DNA of 5,322 nucleotides from an uncultured Acidimicrobiaceae bacterium (lineage in GTDB: Bacteria; Actinomycetota; Acidimicrobiia; Spongiisociales; UBA5794). Made by a program: the position numbers and the translations under genes. Location: contig CAMYJM010000192.1 of the NCBI GenBank assembly GCA_947258635.1, positions 11,898-17,219 of the forward strand. Reading direction: 5' to 3'. The notes under the pieces were generated by a model, which saw only the letters and a program-made list of their open reading frames with translations, ran no database searches and was not told where the DNA came from. Numbering within the stretch: the stretch's first letter is position 1; every line of letters starts with the position of its first letter. Below are positions 5,274 through 5,322 of the stretch, one piece after another.

Positions 5274-5322
5274 TCAGGGATGCGCCGAGCGTTGTCGATC
5301 GCGCGGCTACATCGCGCCGTCG

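Noticed and set aside
1..5322. CRISPR array, insertion sequence or phage genes
   Set aside because: No regularly spaced repeats, transposase motifs or terminal inverted repeats were seen; the window is housekeeping and energy-metabolism genes plus a tRNA.

Overview
The window comes from a GC-rich bacterium with strong third-position G/C bias. It holds the distal part of one tightly packed plus-strand operon, then an exported flavoprotein-like lipoprotein gene and a tRNA gene. The lipoprotein signal followed by an acidic Gly-Asp4 linker, and the Shine-Dalgarno-led, coupled genes, suggest a Gram-positive anaerobe or facultative anaerobe, most likely Actinobacteriota. That placement is inference; no rRNA or other marker is present.

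Region 1-4121 encodes, in order, the C-terminus of HdrA (cut by the window edge), MvhD, MetV, MetF and an HdrC-HdrB fusion. Adjacent genes overlap by 4 nt or 1 nt, or are 2-4 nt apart, so this is one transcription unit. The content matches the MetFV-HdrABC-MvhD type of methylenetetrahydrofolate reductase known from the acetogen Moorella. There, the FAD/iron-sulfur Hdr-MvhD module carries electrons to or from the MetV/MetF pair, which interconverts 5,10-methylene-THF and 5-methyl-THF in the methyl branch of the Wood-Ljungdahl pathway. Gene order differs from Moorella, and HdrC and HdrB form one polypeptide. No hydrogenase (MvhA/MvhG), formate dehydrogenase or NADH-module gene lies in the window, so the electron partner is unknown.

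The main result is that mvhD is not a broken gene. An in-frame TGA at 784-786 sits exactly where the family has Cys (Gly-Cys-x-Pro-Gly-Asp-Cys-His-Tyr). The same frame continues through the conserved C-terminal half, and a perfect 7-bp hairpin with GG in its loop starts 16 nt past the TGA. I read this as a selenocysteine-containing MvhD with a bacterial SECIS. A standard gene caller would split it into two fragments.

Region 4122-4365 has no convincing gene. Region 4366-5106 encodes a SagB-type nitroreductase-fold protein with a lipoprotein signal peptide, which suggests it acts outside the membrane. A tRNA-Thr(UGU) gene lies at 5159-5232 with a plausible promoter in front and two small tandem hairpins behind. 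The last 50 bases show nothing I can assign.
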